In this document: positions 1-6,929 of the stretch, one piece after another
Layout: every line of letters starts with the position of its first letter
Position numbering within the stretch: the stretch's first letter is position 1
Assembly (NCBI GenBank): GCA_028289725.1
Contig: JANQOH010000117.1
Coordinates: forward strand, 1-17,349
From: Alphaproteobacteria bacterium
GTDB lineage: Bacteria > Pseudomonadota > Alphaproteobacteria > UBA7887
Direction: 5' to 3'
Length of the DNA: 17,349 nt
The notes under the pieces: generated by a model
The model's input: only the letters and a program-made list of their open reading frames with translations
The model's database searches: none
Told to the model about the DNA's origin: nothing
Position numbers and translations under genes: made by a program

Positions 1-200
1 CGCGCGCGCTCAACGCCGGCCCATGCGACCATGGCGCCATTGTCCGTACACAAGGCGGGGGGCGTTGCGGCCAATCGCTATTTGGGCGGTCGCTTGGTCA
101 CAAGTGCGCAACGCTTGGGCTTGGAACTGGTCGTGCCGCCGCCCGCCTTGTGTACGGACAATGGCGCCATGGTCGCATGGGCCGGCGTTGAGCGCGCGCG
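1..200. repeat. Perfect 59-bp inverted repeat at the left end (probable fold-back artefact)
   Basis: Bases 1-59 are the exact reverse complement of bases 142-200, with an 82-base loop between the arms. The match stops at base 60 against base 141. The right arm is ordinary tsaD coding sequence for the conserved LCTDNGAMVAWAGVERAR region. The left arm is therefore the antisense of the same gene, joined to it at GCGGG (bases 55-59), which is shared by both sides. A natural repeat would destroy tsaD, so I read this as a chimeric fold-back from amplification or from a contig end. It could continue beyond base 1. Confidence 0.9.
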
Positions 201-297
201 TCTTGACATGACCGACGGATTGGACGCGCCGGCGCGTGCACGATGGCCCTTGGATGCGGATGCTCCAGCCGCAATCGGCGCAGGTGCGAAAGCATGA
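55..297 (+). CDS. tsaD: TsaD, C-terminal fragment (tRNA t6A37 threonylcarbamoyltransferase)
   Basis: This is the last 80 residues of TsaD, the Kae1/OSGEP-family catalytic subunit that transfers threonylcarbamoyl from TC-AMP to A37 of ANN-decoding tRNAs in the cytoplasm, together with TsaB and TsaE. It is recognised by AGGVAANRYL, then PPALCTDNGAMVAWAG, then the terminal RARWPLD, all typical of the family. The full protein is about 340-360 residues, so roughly three quarters is missing. The frame stays open to base 31, but bases 1-54 derive from the opposite strand of the same gene, so the residues before AGGVAANRY are not real TsaD. The stop codon overlaps the gpsA start as ATGA, which suggests coupled translation. 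Confidence 0.9.
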   Translation, partial: AGGVAANRYLGGRLVTSAQRLGLELVVPPPALCTDNGAMVAWAGVERARLDMTDGLDAPARARWPLDADAPAAIGAGAKA

Positions 298-1325
298 GCC
301 GGATCGCCGTCATCGGCGCCGGCGCTTGGGGCACGGCCCTCGCGGTCTTGGCGGCGCGTCTGGGCGCGGATGTCCATCTTTGGACGCGGCGCTCCGAATT
401 TGCCTTGGCGCTCGATCTCGCGCGGGAAAACACCACCTATTTGCCTGGCGTGCGTCTCGATTCGCGCATCCGCATGAGCGCCGAGCCAAGCCACCTGGCC
501 GAGGCGAAGCAGGTTCTATTGGCGGCGCCGACGCAACATGTGCGGTCGGTTTTGACCAGCATTGGTTCGGGCATTGCAGCGGACGCGACAGTCGTCATCT
601 GCGCCAAAGGAATTGAGCTCGCCTCAGGCAATCTGCTGAGCGCCGTGGTGTCTGAACTCTTGCCCGGCCGGTCGATCGCGGTCCTGACCGGTCCCAGTTT
701 CGCGGATGAATTGGCGCGCAATCTGCCAACCGCCGTCACCATCGCCTGCAGCGACACGACGATCGGCAATGAGCTCGTCCACACGCTGGGCACGCAGACA
801 TTTCGGCCCTACTACACCGATGATGTTCTCGGCGCGCAAATCGGCGGCGCAGTGAAGAATGTACTCGCCATTGCGTGCGGCATCTGTGAAGGGCGCCGGT
901 TTGGTGAAAATGCGCGTGCAGCCCTGATCACGCGGGGCCTCGCTGAAATCGGCCGCATGATTGTCGCGGTGGGCGGGCGCGCCGAAACTCTGATGGGCCT
1001 CTCCGGTCTCGGCGACGTGACCCTGACTTGCACCAGCAAACGCTCACGGAACTACGCGCTCGGCGTCGCGCTCGGCCAAGGCAACTCGCTGGCGTCCCTC
1101 CTTCAAGGACGTCACACCGTCGCCGAAGGCGTCGCGAGCGCCCGCGCCGTCGCCGACATGGGTCAGCGTTACGGCCTTGAAATGCCAATCGTTTCGGCGG
1201 TTGACGCTGTCTTGCACCGCGGTGCGGACCTTGACGAAACCGTCCGCGCCCTCCTAACACGCCCGTTTCGCCCCGAAACCGAGACCGCGCGATCTGGATG
1301 CGATGACGGTTTGGCGGAAGAGTGA
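294..1325 (+). CDS. gpsA: NAD(P)-dependent glycerol-3-phosphate dehydrogenase
   Basis: GpsA reduces dihydroxyacetone phosphate to sn-glycerol-3-phosphate in the cytosol, feeding phospholipid synthesis. At 343 residues it is near the usual 325-345. The N-terminal Rossmann motif GAGAWG lies at residues 8-13. CAKGIE carries K105, and GPSFADELARNLPT follows. GGAVKNVLAIACG holds K188, the probable catalytic lysine, and GLSGLGDVTLTCTSKRSRN holds D241. The ATG at 294 is chosen because the glycine-rich loop then begins at residue 8 and because it forms a four-base overlap with the tsaD stop. The frame is open back to 243, but that stretch is tsaD sequence. The pairing with tsaD is common in alphaproteobacteria. 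Confidence 0.96.
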   Translation: MSRIAVIGAGAWGTALAVLAARLGADVHLWTRRSEFALALDLARENTTYLPGVRLDSRIRMSAEPSHLAEAKQVLLAAPTQHVRSVLTSIGSGIAADATVVICAKGIELASGNLLSAVVSELLPGRSIAVLTGPSFADELARNLPTAVTIACSDTTIGNELVHTLGTQTFRPYYTDDVLGAQIGGAVKNVLAIACGICEGRRFGENARAALITRGLAEIGRMIVAVGGRAETLMGLSGLGDVTLTCTSKRSRNYALGVALGQGNSLASLLQGRHTVAEGVASARAVADMGQRYGLEMPIVSAVDAVLHRGADLDETVRALLTRPFRPETETARSGCDDGLAEE

Positions 1326-1350
1326 TAAGACTGACCCAATCGATCAGTGA

Positions 1351-1375
1351 TCCGGATTGAACCGGACGCATTTTT
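1351..1375 (+). terminator. Possible weak terminator after gpsA
   Basis: TCCGG (1351-1355) can pair with CCGGA (1362-1366) around a six-base loop, and a run of five T follows four bases later. The stem is only five base pairs, so it may not terminate efficiently. It lies in the 78-base gap between gpsA and the PPOX-family gene. Confidence 0.35.
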
Positions 1376-1403
1376 CAGATCAATCGAGGGAGGAGACCCA
1401 GCC

Positions 1404-2066
1404 ATGAGCCAGTTTTTCGGGGACGCCCAGCGCGCGTTTCAGGACAAGTTCGACACGCGCCGCATCGCGGATTTGGTGGAAACGGGATTTGTCGCCGACG
1501 AAGTCAACGAAATGGACCAGGCCTTCATCGAGAGCCGCGACATGTTCTGGCTATCGACAATCGACATAAACGGCGCGCCGACTGTGTCTTACAAAGGCGG
1601 TGACCCAGGATTCGTCAAAGTCGTCGACAGCAAGACCATTGCGTTCCCGAGCTACAATGGCAATGGCATGTTCTATTCGATGGGAAACATCGAAACCACG
1701 AACCAAGTCGGCATGTTGTTCATGGATTTCGAGAAGCCCAACCGCATGCGCCTACAAGGCACCGCTACGGTGTCGGACAATGATCCGCTCATGAGCGAAT
1801 ACAAAGAGGCGCAATTGATTGTTCGCGTGAATGTCGAGCGTGTGTGGCCAAATTGCCCGCGCTACGTCCACCGGATGGCCAAACAAACGCCCTCGCGCTA
1901 TGTGCCGCGCGAAGGCGTCGATACACCTCTAGCTGGTTGGAAGCGTGTTGATATCGTCCAAGATGCCTTGCCCGCGGAAGATAAAGGGCGCGCCGATAAG
2001 GAAGGCGGTCAAATATCGGTCGAGGACTGGTTCGGCAAAGTGGCAACCGGCGACCCAGAAGCGTAG
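1404..2066 (+). CDS. Pyridoxamine 5'-phosphate oxidase-family flavoprotein
   Basis: This 220-residue protein has the split-barrel FMN-binding fold of the PPOX-like family. Its core reads MFWLSTIDINGAPTVSYKGG, then IAFPSYNGNGMFYSMGNI, then VGMLFMDFEKPNRMRLQG, with NCPRYVHRM towards the C-terminus. Family members bind FMN, F420 or heme; this sequence does not settle the cofactor or substrate, and it is not the vitamin B6 enzyme PdxH itself. The ATG at 1404 is chosen because GGAGGAG (1389-1394 region) sits about ten bases upstream, which is better than the GTG at 1347 that would add 19 residues of unconserved sequence. It is expressed towards dapD, and a strong shared terminator separates the two. 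Confidence 0.85.
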   Translation: MSQFFGDAQRAFQDKFDTRRIADLVETGFVADEVNEMDQAFIESRDMFWLSTIDINGAPTVSYKGGDPGFVKVVDSKTIAFPSYNGNGMFYSMGNIETTNQVGMLFMDFEKPNRMRLQGTATVSDNDPLMSEYKEAQLIVRVNVERVWPNCPRYVHRMAKQTPSRYVPREGVDTPLAGWKRVDIVQDALPAEDKGRADKEGGQISVEDWFGKVATGDPEA

Positions 2067-2093
2067 TCGTTACGGCCCATCAATTCGGTAGAC

Positions 2094-2132
2094 AAATGCC
2101 GAGATCGGATACTGCACCGATCTCGGCATTTT
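2094..2132. terminator. Bidirectional intrinsic terminator between the PPOX gene and dapD
   Basis: A perfect 15-bp stem pairs 2094-2108 with 2117-2131 around an eight-base loop. It is flanked by AAA on the left and TTTT on the right, so it works as a U-tailed hairpin in both directions. It lies in the 81-base gap between two convergent genes, where such an element is expected. Confidence 0.92.
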
Positions 2133-2147
2133 CATGTCAAAGACCGT

Positions 2148-2975
2148 CTAGTCGCGCAGCAATTCGTTGATGGATGTTTTTGAGCGTGTGCCTTCATCGA
2201 CGCGTTTGACGATCACGGCGCAATAAAGCGACGGGCCGCCTGACGCGCCGGGCAAGCTTCCCGGCACCACGACCGAATAGGCGGGCACGCGACCGTACAT
2301 AACCTCGCCGCTGGCGCGATCGACGATCTTCGTTGAGGCACCGATGTAAACGCCCATCGACAAAACCGACCCGGTTTCGACAACCACGCCTTCGGCGACC
2401 TCGCTGCGCGCGCCGACAAAACAATTGTCTTCGATGATCACAGGGCCGGCTTGCAACGGTTCCAGGACCCCGCCGATGCCGGCGCCGCCCGAAATATGAC
2501 AGTTCTTGCCTATTTGGGCGCAGCTGCCGACGGTCGCCCAGGTATCGATCATCGTGCCGCTATCAACATAGGCGCCAAGGTTCACGAAACTCGGCATCAG
2601 CACCACGCCGGGTGCGACATAGGCGGAATGCCGGACGACGCAGCTCGGCACGGCGCGAAATCCGGCGGCATCAAAAGCCGCCTTGTCCCAGCCGCTAAAC
2701 TTCGAGGGCACCTTGTCATACCAAGACGCGCCGCCGGGACCGCCTGCGATCGCCGTCATGTCATTGAGCCGGAATGACAGCAGCACCGCCTTCTTCAGCC
2801 ATTGATGGACGTGCCAGTCTCCGTCTTGCTTTTCGGCGACCCGAAAAGTGCCGCCATCGAGGCCATCGAGTGCCGCTTCGACCGCATCACGCACCGCGCC
2901 CGTGGTTTGGCCCGTAATGCTGTCGCGCGCATCCCAGGCCTCGTTGATCGCGGCTTCTAATTGATCCGGTGTCAT
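2148..2975 (-). CDS. dapD: 2,3,4,5-tetrahydropyridine-2,6-dicarboxylate N-succinyltransferase
   Basis: DapD transfers succinyl from succinyl-CoA to tetrahydrodipicolinate, a step of the succinylase route to meso-diaminopimelate and lysine in the cytosol. The 275-residue length is typical. An N-terminal helical region (about 1-100) is followed by a left-handed beta-helix of hexapeptide repeats that includes VVLMPSFVNLGAYVDSGTMI, GSCAQIGKNCHISGGAGIGG, and IIEDNCFVGARSEVAEGVVV. The family C-terminal segment PAYSVVVPGSLPG follows. The start has a strong GGGAGGG ribosome-binding site. The pyrimidine-nucleotidase gene lies 101 bases upstream on the same strand, and no clear promoter is visible in the gap. 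Confidence 0.97.
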   Translation of the reverse strand: MTPDQLEAAINEAWDARDSITGQTTGAVRDAVEAALDGLDGGTFRVAEKQDGDWHVHQWLKKAVLLSFRLNDMTAIAGGPGGASWYDKVPSKFSGWDKAAFDAAGFRAVPSCVVRHSAYVAPGVVLMPSFVNLGAYVDSGTMIDTWATVGSCAQIGKNCHISGGAGIGGVLEPLQAGPVIIEDNCFVGARSEVAEGVVVETGSVLSMGVYIGASTKIVDRASGEVMYGRVPAYSVVVPGSLPGASGGPSLYCAVIVKRVDEGTRSKTSINELLRD

Positions 2976-3076
2976 ATCGCCCTCCCTGGCCCAAATTTGC
3001 GGCCCGAACCTAGAGCCTTTCGCCCGGGAATTGAACCATCTGGAAATCGGCGATCTACGCTACCGGTTGCGCGCCG

Positions 3077-3751
3077 CTAATCGTGCCCGAGAATTGCGTG
3101 GAGCAAGCCGACCAAATCATCCGTGGTGTGGTGCGGAACATCCGCATTCGCGCCATCCTCGGGCGGCGGCCAATCGGCCCGGTCGTGCCGGACCCACACA
3201 GTGGTCATGCCCCGTGCGGCGGCGGGCGGCAAATTGGCATGACTATCCTCGAACAAGACCATGGCCTCGCCGGGAATACCCATTTCCGCGATGACCTGGT
3301 CATAGGGGTCGGGGTGCGGCTTGGGAATAAAACCAAACGCCTCGATGTCGAAAATCTTCTCGAAGTGGGCGGTGACGCCGAGACGCGCCATGACCCGCTC
3401 CGCGTGAGCCGCCGAACCATTGGTGAACACAATTTTTTGCCCCGGCAAGCGGGCAAGCGCCTGGTCGAGCTCGGGCGCCGGCGGGACCGGCGAAATATCG
3501 ATGTCGTGGACGTAGGTCAGATAGTCGGTGGGGTCGACGGCGTGATCCAACATTAGACCGCGAAGAGTCGTTCCGTGTTGAAAATAATAGGCTTTTTGCA
3601 ATGCGCGCGCGGAGGGTTTGTCGACACCAAGAAGGGTCGAAATATATTCAGTCATTCTCAGGTCGATCTGCGCAAACAGGTTGCAATCGGCCGGATACAA
3701 GGTGTTGTCCAAGTCGAAAACCCAGCAGGCGACTTGTTCGGGCTGGATCAT
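3077..3751 (-). CDS. HAD-superfamily pyrimidine 5'-nucleotidase
   Basis: This predicted soluble phosphatase of about 224 residues belongs to the HAD subfamily IA pyrimidine 5'-nucleotidase group (yeast SDT1/PHM8-like), which dephosphorylates pyrimidine nucleotides. The motifs are complete: motif I FDLDNTLYP with nucleophile D13 and D15, motif II IVFTNGSA, the motif III lysine in GFIPKPHPDPYD, and motif IV VLFEDSHANLPPA. The start is uncertain. ATG 3751 has a weak AAGAG eight bases upstream, while ATG 3778 would add nine residues and has no visible ribosome-binding site. In many alphaproteobacteria this gene sits between argB and dapD. Here dapD follows it, but argB is separated by two opposite-strand genes. 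Confidence 0.88.
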   Translation of the reverse strand: MIQPEQVACWVFDLDNTLYPADCNLFAQIDLRMTEYISTLLGVDKPSARALQKAYYFQHGTTLRGLMLDHAVDPTDYLTYVHDIDISPVPPAPELDQALARLPGQKIVFTNGSAAHAERVMARLGVTAHFEKIFDIEAFGFIPKPHPDPYDQVIAEMGIPGEAMVLFEDSHANLPPAAARGMTTVWVRHDRADWPPPEDGANADVPHHTTDDLVGLLHAILGHD

Positions 3752-3852
3752 CGGCGCCGCTCTTGGTTCTTGGGTCATAAGCCGACAGTGCCCGAGCGTG
3801 GCGAGCGGTTCAAGGTGAGCCCGCCCAAGGCCGGTCCAGGAAGCGAGCAACC

Positions 3853-3878
3853 GATTTGTTGCAAATGACGAACAAATC
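3853..3878. promoter_or_regulatory. 8-bp inverted repeat in a divergent intergenic region (candidate operator)
   Basis: GATTTGTT (3853-3860) and AACAAATC (3871-3878) form an inverted repeat with a ten-base spacer. The half-sites lie on the same face roughly two helical turns apart. The repeat is 16 bases before the diguanylate cyclase start and about 100 bases from the nucleotidase start on the other strand. The position suits a regulator-binding site, but chance is not excluded. Confidence 0.3.
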
Positions 3879-3893
3879 CAAAGCGACCCGCGC

Positions 3894-5618
3894 ATGACAG
3901 TCGATGCCCCCACTGCGCCCCCGCCGCCGGAGGCCACATCGGCGAAATTCGCAACCGGTGTGGATCTGCGGGCGATTGTCGAGAGCTATCCGGGCCCGGC
4001 GCTGCTTGTCACCAACAATGGCGTGGTGATTACCCATAATGACAGCGCGCGCGACCTCGCGGCCGCTCTACGCGACGGTGCGCTGCCCGACTTGGTACGC
4101 AGCTTCTCCGAAGTGCGGATGACGCGCCACGGTGTCACGGAACCGGTTTGTTTGTCCGAGACCTTCGGCGACGCGACCATCGACGTCTCAATTGTGCCGA
4201 TCGACGCGCCTGACGGCTCGACGACCGCGCTGGCGCTGCTTGGTCGGAACGTGACACTAGAGAACAATCTGCGAAGCGCATTGGTCGAATCCCGCCAGCG
4301 CTATAAGGATCTAGTCGAGTGCTCATCTGATTTCGCGTGGGAAACCGACGGGGATGGCCGCTTCGTATTTGTGTCCCCGAAAGGCGTATTGGGCTTTCCG
4401 CCGGATCAGCTTGTCGGACGGCCGGCGCGCGAATTCATTATGCCGGACGCCGAACGACCGGACCGCCTTCCCTTTGAAAGCGATCAACCGACCGAAGATC
4501 TCGTGATGTGGATGCGCGGCGCTGATGGCTCGGCGTCCTGCATCGAGGCCTCCAGCCTCCCGCTTTTTGATGCGAACGGCAATTGGTGCGGGGTTCGGGG
4601 GATCAGCCGGGATATCACCGCAAGCCGCGCCGTCGACATGGCGCTGGAAACCGCGCGCCGCCGCGAACGAACGCTGGACACGATCCTCCGCTCGATCAGC
4701 ACGGAGCTCGACCCGCGTGCGATGCTGAGCACGGCAGCCAACGCAATCCATCACGCCCTCGACGAAGCGACCTGCTGGATTCTCCGCTTCGACGATGAAG
4801 GCAAGGCTTACGTGGCGGCATCCATGCCGGACGGCGCGCCGGTGGCCGCCGAAATCGATGAAGCCGCGGCCAATTTGATCGAACACAGGGATGAAAGCGG
4901 CGCGGATCCCATCAAAATTGGCGCGGCCCTGTTTGGCGCCACGCAATACGCCACGACCACCAACGGAGCCGTCGCGGTTGCGCGCGCGACCGGTTCGGAT
5001 TGGAGCGAGGGCGACAGGCATCTCTTGTCTGGCGTGGTGGGTCAACTGGGTCTGGCGATCGAGCAGCTTGCCAACCAGGAGAAATTGGAACTGCTGTCGC
5101 GCACCGACGGATTGACCGGTCTCTTGAACCGGCGCGCGTTCGACGACGAGGTGCAGCGCCGCTTGCGCCATTCCGTTCGAAACGGCCGACCGGCCACGCT
5201 GTTTTTTGTCGATCTTGATCACTTTAAGGCGGTGAACGATGCGCATGGCCACAGCACCGGCGACACGGCGTTGCGCGCGGTCGCCGACTTGTTGGTGAAG
5301 TCATGCCGTGGCGGAGACATTCTCGGTCGCGTTGGCGGCGACGAATTTGCCGTTTGGTTGGATGAGACCAATGCCGATGGCGGACGGGCCAAGGCGGAGG
5401 CCTTGGTGTCCGATGAGAGTTTTCGCGCCAACGTCCCGGTCGTCGAAGGACATCCCTTCGCGCTGTCGATTGGTATGGCTGTCTTCGACCCGGCCAGCGG
5501 TGAATCGCTCGAGCAGCTCTTCGATCGTGCCGACAAAGCCATGTACGAGGCCAAAAGACAGCATGGCGTGGCGAGTTTTGCGATGGCGCCAAATACTGAT
5601 GAGGGAGGAAAAGCTTAG
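3894..5618 (+). CDS. Cytosolic PAS-PAS-GAF-GGDEF diguanylate cyclase
   Basis: This predicted diguanylate cyclase (574 residues) makes cyclic di-GMP from two GTP. No signal peptide or membrane segment is visible. The order is a degenerate PAS-like region (about 15-130), a clearer PAS domain (about 140-245, from YKDLVECSSDFAWETDGDG to GVRGISRDIT), a GAF-like domain (about 265-395, starting LDTILRSISTELDP) and a GGDEF domain (about 400-570). The catalytic motif GGDEF is intact at 481-485, DGLTGLLNRR lies at 405-414, and FFVDLDHFKAVND supplies the metal-binding residues. RGGD (472-475), five residues before GGDEF, matches the RxxD inhibitory site, so product feedback is likely. There is no EAL domain. 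The start is the only suitable ATG, with a poor ribosome-binding site. Confidence 0.93.
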   Translation: MTVDAPTAPPPPEATSAKFATGVDLRAIVESYPGPALLVTNNGVVITHNDSARDLAAALRDGALPDLVRSFSEVRMTRHGVTEPVCLSETFGDATIDVSIVPIDAPDGSTTALALLGRNVTLENNLRSALVESRQRYKDLVECSSDFAWETDGDGRFVFVSPKGVLGFPPDQLVGRPAREFIMPDAERPDRLPFESDQPTEDLVMWMRGADGSASCIEASSLPLFDANGNWCGVRGISRDITASRAVDMALETARRRERTLDTILRSISTELDPRAMLSTAANAIHHALDEATCWILRFDDEGKAYVAASMPDGAPVAAEIDEAAANLIEHRDESGADPIKIGAALFGATQYATTTNGAVAVARATGSDWSEGDRHLLSGVVGQLGLAIEQLANQEKLELLSRTDGLTGLLNRRAFDDEVQRRLRHSVRNGRPATLFFVDLDHFKAVNDAHGHSTGDTALRAVADLLVKSCRGGDILGRVGGDEFAVWLDETNADGGRAKAEALVSDESFRANVPVVEGHPFALSIGMAVFDPASGESLEQLFDRADKAMYEAKRQHGVASFAMAPNTDEGGKA

Positions 5619-5621
5619 GGG

Positions 5622-6929
5622 ATGGGGGTCAAGACAACGAACAGCCGGACGAACCGGCGCATGCCGCATTACGGCAAAGACAAGGAATTGGCGCGTGACC
5701 ACCGGCCCGAGGTTCGCCAGAAGCTCGCGGAACGCCAGGATGTCGCGCCGGAGATCCTGTACTATCTGGCCGAAGACGATGATCCGGCGGTGCGCCGCGC
5801 GATTGCGACGAATCCTTCGACGCCGTGCCAAGCCGACCTTCTGCTCACGACCGATCCGGACGAGCAAGTTCGTCTGGATCTGGCCCATAAGATTGGCCGC
5901 TTGGTGCCGGCGCTCAGCCGATCCGAGCAGTCGCAGGTCCAATCCGTCACCATGGAAGTATTGCGGGCCCTCGCGATCGATTCGCTACCGCGCGTGCGTC
6001 AAGCGATTGCCGAGGAAATCAAGGCCACGGACGCCGTGCCGCCGGACGTTGTGGCGCGTCTGGCGCGCGACGTCGAAGCCCTTGTCGCCGCCCCGGTGCT
6101 GGAGTTCTCGCCGCTTCTCAGCGACGACGATCTGTTGGCGATCATCGGCAGCGCGCCCGTCCAAGATGTGCTCGGCGCGATTTCCCGACGCCGCGGTTTG
6201 GCGGCGCCGTTATGCGACGCCATTGTCGACACGGACAATGCACCCGCCATTGCGGAACTGCTTTCCAACGATAGTGCACAAATACGCGAAGAAACGCTCG
6301 ACGATCTGATCGATCGCGCACCGGGCCAGAAGTTGTGGCATGAACCATTGGCCAAGCGCCCCAACATGTCCGAGGGTGCGGTAAACCGGATCTGCCAGTT
6401 CATTTCCCGTTCGCTGCTGAACAGCTTGCAGGAATCAAACCAACTGCCGCCGGAGTTTACCGATGCGGTTGCGGCCCGCATCGACTGCTCGGCCGACGAT
6501 CCCGCAGCGCAGGATGACTCACACGACGAGCCGATGAGCGCGGATGATGAAATCGAAGAAGAAGAAGAAGACGAACGTACGCGCGAACAAATACAGCAAG
6601 AAGTCCGGGCCTATCACGAAGTTGGCAGGTTGGACGACGACATGCTTCGCGAGCGAATGGAGCGAAACGACCGCAGGTTCTGCTTTCACGCCTTCGCGTG
6701 CCTAACCGGGCTTGATGTGAACAAAGTGCGGCACATTTTGTGCGCGCATAGTGCCATTGCGGCAGTGGCTTTGTCCCGGCGCGCCGGGTTGTCCATGCGC
6801 ACGGCGATCGACGTTCAGTCCAAGATCGCGAACATTCCGAACAATGGCCTCATCTACGCCAAGAACGGTGTCGACTATCCGCAATCGGATGCCGAGCTCG
6901 AGCAGCGGTTGAAGATGTTCCTGGATTAG
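5622..6929 (+). CDS. DUF2336 domain protein with HEAT-like repeats
   Basis: This 435-residue protein contains DUF2336, a family of unknown function common in alphaproteobacteria. Short helical repeats resembling HEAT repeats fill the N-terminal half (about 20-230), for example EVRQKLAERQDVAPEILYYL and PAVRRAIATNPSTPCQADLL. DUF2336 hallmarks SPLLSDDDLLAIIG and DSAQIREETLDDLIDRAP follow. A strongly acidic stretch lies at residues 308-318, then a charged helical C-terminus. No membrane segment or catalytic motif is visible. ATG 5622 follows the cyclase stop by three bases, with GGGAGGAA 11 bases upstream inside the cyclase gene, so the two are probably co-translated. ATG 5661 is an alternative. 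The context suggests a signalling partner or effector, which is inference. Confidence 0.9.
   Translation: MGVKTTNSRTNRRMPHYGKDKELARDHRPEVRQKLAERQDVAPEILYYLAEDDDPAVRRAIATNPSTPCQADLLLTTDPDEQVRLDLAHKIGRLVPALSRSEQSQVQSVTMEVLRALAIDSLPRVRQAIAEEIKATDAVPPDVVARLARDVEALVAAPVLEFSPLLSDDDLLAIIGSAPVQDVLGAISRRRGLAAPLCDAIVDTDNAPAIAELLSNDSAQIREETLDDLIDRAPGQKLWHEPLAKRPNMSEGAVNRICQFISRSLLNSLQESNQLPPEFTDAVAARIDCSADDPAAQDDSHDEPMSADDEIEEEEEDERTREQIQQEVRAYHEVGRLDDDMLRERMERNDRRFCFHAFACLTGLDVNKVRHILCAHSAIAAVALSRRAGLSMRTAIDVQSKIANIPNNGLIYAKNGVDYPQSDAELEQRLKMFLD

Noticed and set aside
1..200. Terminal inverted repeat of an insertion sequence
   Set aside because: The enclosed 82 bases are ordinary tsaD coding sequence with no transposase and no target duplication. 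A fold-back artefact explains it better.
78..494. Long minus-strand open frame opposite tsaD and gpsA
   Set aside because: It is antisense to two strongly conserved genes, has no family resemblance and reflects the high G+C.
3020..3045. T-loop-like GGTTCAATTCC on the minus strand between dapD and the nucleotidase gene
   Set aside because: No acceptor, anticodon or D-arm pairing could be built around it, so it is not a tRNA.
4323..5252. 309-residue minus-strand open frame opposite the diguanylate cyclase gene
   Set aside because: The sense frame encodes clear PAS, GAF and GGDEF motifs. The antisense frame has no recognisable domain or ribosome-binding site.
5308..6309. 333-residue plus-strand frame overlapping the end of the cyclase gene and the DUF2336 gene
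   Set aside because: It is a frame-shifted shadow rich in arginine and tryptophan, with no conserved motif.
3894..6929. Defence or mobile-element island between the nucleotidase gene and argB
   Set aside because: No integrase, transposase, toxin, nuclease or tRNA attachment site is present, and codon usage looks like that of the neighbours.
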